Position numbers and translations under genes: made by a program
Shown here: positions 61,982 to 64,000 of the stretch, in pieces
Layout of the letters: each line of letters begins with the position of its first letter
Position numbering within the stretch: position 1 is the first letter of the stretch
The notes under the pieces: generated by a model
What the model was told of the DNA's origin: nothing
The model's input: the letters and a program-made list of their open reading frames with translations, nothing else
The model's database searches: none
Origin: Geoanaerobacter sp964528055
GTDB lineage: Bacteria; Desulfobacterota; Desulfuromonadia; Geobacterales; DSM-12255
Assembly: GCA_964528055.1 (NCBI GenBank)
Contig: CAZGQM010000001.1
Coordinates: 371,110-435,109, forward strand
Length of the DNA stretch: 64,000 nucleotides
Direction of reading: 5' to 3'

Positions 61982-62588
61982 TCAGGTCACCTCAGACGCA
62001 GGTTGTTGTTCTTTTGGATACTGCCGACGCAGCCGTTCCAGCCCTTTTTGCCAACTCTCTGCATCGCCGTATTCAAAGAACCGGGGATACTGTTCGTGGG
62101 CTGCCTTGATCCGCCGCGCATGCTTTATGGGGCACCAGTACTGCTAAGTTCGGGCGGCGATCTCCCGTCCGTAAGCCATCAAACCGTTACCGTAAGAACA
62201 GTAGAAACAGTTGAATTTCTCGATGACGTTCAGATACGGGAGGTCCTCCCGGTCAAAGATCAAATACTCGGATCGCTTGACCTTAGGGATTCGGTACCGG
62301 GAAACAGATCGACTGATACGACCAGAGAAACAGATCCAGCAAAATGAACGGTACGAATCCGGCGTAGATGAGCGGAGCGGTCAGGACATTGAGCGGTCTG
62401 GCTTTGATCAGATAACGGAACCAGCCGATTTTCAGGCGGCGTTGCTGCCGCGCCACCTCTTCGGCAAAACGAACCCGCTTCTCCTCGATAATGAACTCGA
62501 ACTCTTCCCTTTTCTTCTTAAACTCAACTTCGAGTACTTCCTGCAGCTCCTTGATCCGTCGAATGAGATCGTCAATGGTTTGAGGCAT
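61982..62588 (-). pseudogene. Conserved membrane protein, frameshift and nonsense
   Basis: The first 101 codons give a long helix (LIRRIKELQEVLEVEFKKKR) and a membrane segment (LNVLTAPLIYAGFVPFILLD). Beyond a break near 62290 (two bases appear missing in the GTACCGA stretch), the other frame continues with VKRSEYLIFDREDLPYLNVI, EKFNCFYCSYGNG and YWCPIKHARRIKAAHEQYPR. In that part a TAG stands after REIAART where Glu is expected. The conserved CxxC-like Cys residues suggest a metal-binding membrane protein. The stop is 1 bp from the thioredoxin start. Confidence 0.7.
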
Positions 62589-62722
62589 AAGGTCCTTTCA
62601 TGCATTCACTCCAAAAAGAGTATGGCACACACATACCCTCTTCGCCGTACTACGTCACGACTATAATCTCCGTATCAGGTCTCAAGCGCGGTCCAGCATG
62701 CCATTGTCAACACGCTCATATG

Positions 62723-62749
62723 TTGAGGGCCGCATCGAGCGGCCCTCAA
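62723..62749. repeat. Strong GC-rich hairpin downstream of hsp20 genes
   Basis: TTGAGGGCCGC pairs exactly with GCGGCCCTCAA around a 5-nt loop, between the hsp20 stop and the membrane-protein gene. There is no U-run on the exit side of either strand, so it may be a transcript 3'-end stabiliser more than a classical terminator. The rest of 62589-62764 holds nothing recognisable. Confidence 0.55.
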
Positions 62750-62764
62750 AAAATCTCTGCTGTT

Positions 62765-63247
62765 TCAGGAGACCGGCACCCGGTAACGGGCCTGCCGTCC
62801 TTTGTCCGGCTTGGGGAGCCGGATGGTAAGAACCCCGTGTTTGAGGTCCGCTGCTGGCGTTTTCTCATCTATTTCGTACGGCAACTGGACAGTGCGGGAA
62901 AAACTGCCGTACCGGCATTCTGAAATTAGGCACCCATCACCTCCTTTCCGTTCGCGCATGACGTTCTTTTCACCTTTTATCGTTAACCGTCTGCCGACAA
63001 GCTCGACCGAAAAATCATCATTTTTAAGTCCCGGCAGTTCTGCCTTGATGATCAGTTCATCAGCGGTTTCATGCATGTCGAGCGACGGACCACCAAATTG
63101 CATGAAGGCTGGCAGGGTGTCGGCTGTGATCCGTTCCGGTGATTGCTCCTCATTCTTCCACGGATTCAGTTTGTTCAGGAAATGGCCGACTTTGTCATGA
63201 ACCCGTTCCAGTGCTTCGCTCCACTTCTCGGGCAAAAGGTTTGACAT
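62765..63247 (-). CDS. Hsp20-family small heat-shock protein
   Basis: This 160-residue Hsp20 has a variable N-terminus (LPEKWSEALERVHDKVGHFL) and an alpha-crystallin domain: LDMHETADELIIKAELPGLK, VELVGRRLTIKGEK, YGSFSRTVQLPYEIDE, and the conserved ADLKHGVLTIRLPK. It is an ATP-independent holdase for unfolded proteins. The ATG at 63247 follows GGAGGTGATCACC; another ATG 9 bp up overlaps the site. It is the third of three tandem hsp20 genes. Confidence 0.92.
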   Translation of the reverse strand: MSNLLPEKWSEALERVHDKVGHFLNKLNPWKNEEQSPERITADTLPAFMQFGGPSLDMHETADELIIKAELPGLKNDDFSVELVGRRLTIKGEKNVMRERKGGDGCLISECRYGSFSRTVQLPYEIDEKTPAADLKHGVLTIRLPKPDKGRQARYRVPVS

Positions 63248-63276
63248 GGTGATCACCTCCTACGCAGACTCCTTTT

Positions 63277-63675
63277 TCAGCTGACCTGAACGGCGATCCG
63301 TTTCGGTTTGGCGATTTCAGCTTTGGGCACCTTCAGAGTCAGAATACCGTTGACAAACTCTGCCTTTGCCTTTTCATGATCGAGACTCTCAGGGATCGTA
63401 AACTGGCGGTAATAGCTGGCCAGTTCAAACTCCCGATAGGCTGAGGTTCCAGGTACCGTGTGCTGCGCAGGAGCGCTGATGGTCAGGATGCCTTTTTCCA
63501 CGTTCACATCGAGAGCATCCTTGGAAGCGCCGGGAATGTCAGCTGTCAAAACCAGACCTTCTTCGGTCTCGATGATATTCACCGCCGGTCGGATATATTT
63601 TTCGTTTGACCGCGTCTCTTCACGTGTCTGCACATTCCGTTCGTCATTTCTTTCGGTGATGCTGTTGGCTGCCAT
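63277..63675 (-). CDS. Hsp20-family small heat-shock protein
   Basis: This 132-residue Hsp20 has a short polar N-terminus (AANSITERNDERNVQTREET) and an alpha-crystallin domain with IETEEGLVLTADIPGASKDA, VNVEKGILTISAPA, ASYYRQFTIPESLDHEKAKA, and FVNGILTLKVPKAE. The ATG at 63675 lies 8 nt after AGGAGG; the earlier ATG overlaps that site. It lies between two other hsp20 genes and 29 bp upstream of the third. Confidence 0.92.
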   Translation of the reverse strand: MAANSITERNDERNVQTREETRSNEKYIRPAVNIIETEEGLVLTADIPGASKDALDVNVEKGILTISAPAQHTVPGTSAYREFELASYYRQFTIPESLDHEKAKAEFVNGILTLKVPKAEIAKPKRIAVQVS

Positions 63676-63711
63676 GGTCATTACCTCCTTTCCGTATCAT
63701 GTCGTTCGATA

Positions 63712-64000
63712 TTACGAAAGTTTGATGTCGATTTTTTTCGGTTTGGCATGTTCGGCCTTGGCCAGGGTGATCCGCATGATGCCGTCCTTGCAGTTGGCTG
63801 TGACCTTTTCGGGGTCGATGTCTACCGGCAGTTCCAGGGTACGTGAGAACTTGCCGGAGCCAAGTTCTGATCGATGCACTATCTGGCCTTCTTGTTCGAC
63901 GAATGGTTTGCGTTCGCCGGTGATGGTCAACGTATTCCGCAGCACGGACAGATCGACATCCTTCGGATCAACGCCGGGAACCAGAGCCTCGATGTAGACC
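63712..64000 (-). CDS. Hsp20-family protein, 5' part outside the window
   Basis: The frame is open to the right edge and reads VYIEALVPGVDPKDVDLSVL, LTITGERKPFVEQEGQIVHR, GKFSRTLELPVDIDPEKVTA, and CKDGIMRITLAKAEHAKPKK, the alpha-crystallin domain of an Hsp20. About 95 residues are visible. It is the first gene of the three-gene hsp20 set in transcription order; the pair 63277-63675 follows it after 36 bp. Confidence 0.9.
   Translation of the reverse strand, partial: VYIEALVPGVDPKDVDLSVLRNTLTITGERKPFVEQEGQIVHRSELGSGKFSRTLELPVDIDPEKVTANCKDGIMRITLAKAEHAKPKKIDIKLS

Noticed and set aside
62723..62749. Hairpin as a rho-independent terminator
   Set aside because: The stem is strong, but no T-run follows it on either strand; it is listed as a hairpin only.
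1..64000. CRISPR arrays, rRNA and tRNA genes
   Set aside because: No regularly spaced repeats, rRNA-like stretches or cloverleaf-like sequences were seen. The island ends are in comM, not a tRNA.

Overview
The window looks like a chromosome segment of a Geobacter-type Desulfuromonadia bacterium. This is inferred from gene content: a Geobacter-style type VI secretion (T6SS) cluster with pentapeptide proteins, a CHASE2/HD-GYP protein, a FecR/OmpA pair, AEC carriers and tandem Hsp20 genes. No rRNA or tRNA gene was seen to confirm it. Much of the segment is accessory DNA.

Region 1 (1-19667) is a defence and conflict island. On the minus strand lies a phage-defence operon: a small DUF6471 regulator, a DUF499 ATPase, DUF3780 and a DUF1156 DNA methylase that is frameshifted and cut by the window edge. 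Next come tiny minus-strand genes (39 aa, 57 aa, DUF3606) and an XRE repressor/ImmA-IrrE protease pair whose promoter is bracketed by two 20-bp operators. A ribbon-helix-helix protein follows. Then, on the plus strand, comes a secreted Rhs toxin with a lysozyme-like tip, followed by a DUF4431 immunity candidate. An orphan toxin-tip remnant with a lipoprotein comes after it. The last unit is a tight operon of serine recombinase, DprA-like protein, ComF-like phosphoribosyltransferase, three-helix membrane protein, 47-aa proline-rich peptide and a 170-aa unknown protein. This operon ends against a broken comM (yifB) gene.

Region 2 (20047-56395) is a 36-kb segment bounded by two 224-bp direct repeats of the 3' end of comM, with two differences between them. 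It carries an envelope/signalling module (FecR, OmpA, CHASE2-HD-GYP), two AEC carriers with an ABC-type binding protein, and then a complete plus-strand T6SS locus. That locus runs DUF2169-pentapeptide, vgrG, pentapeptide, DUF3540, PAAR-like DUF4150, an unknown, a divergent TssB-TssC-like fusion, a TPR lipoprotein, tssJKLMA, tssBC, hcp, tssEFG and tssH. All thirteen core T6SS components are present.

Region 3 (56400-64000) has a MipA/OmpV outer-membrane protein, a SOUL haem-binding protein, a DUF1499 lipoprotein, a DUF523/DUF1722 protein and three Hsp20 genes. Between them are several truncated or frameshifted genes. One thioredoxin of TrxC type has an in-frame TGA exactly at its first catalytic cysteine, followed at once by a 10-bp stem-loop. 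It is a candidate selenoprotein, although nearby gene decay makes a nonsense mutation a real alternative.
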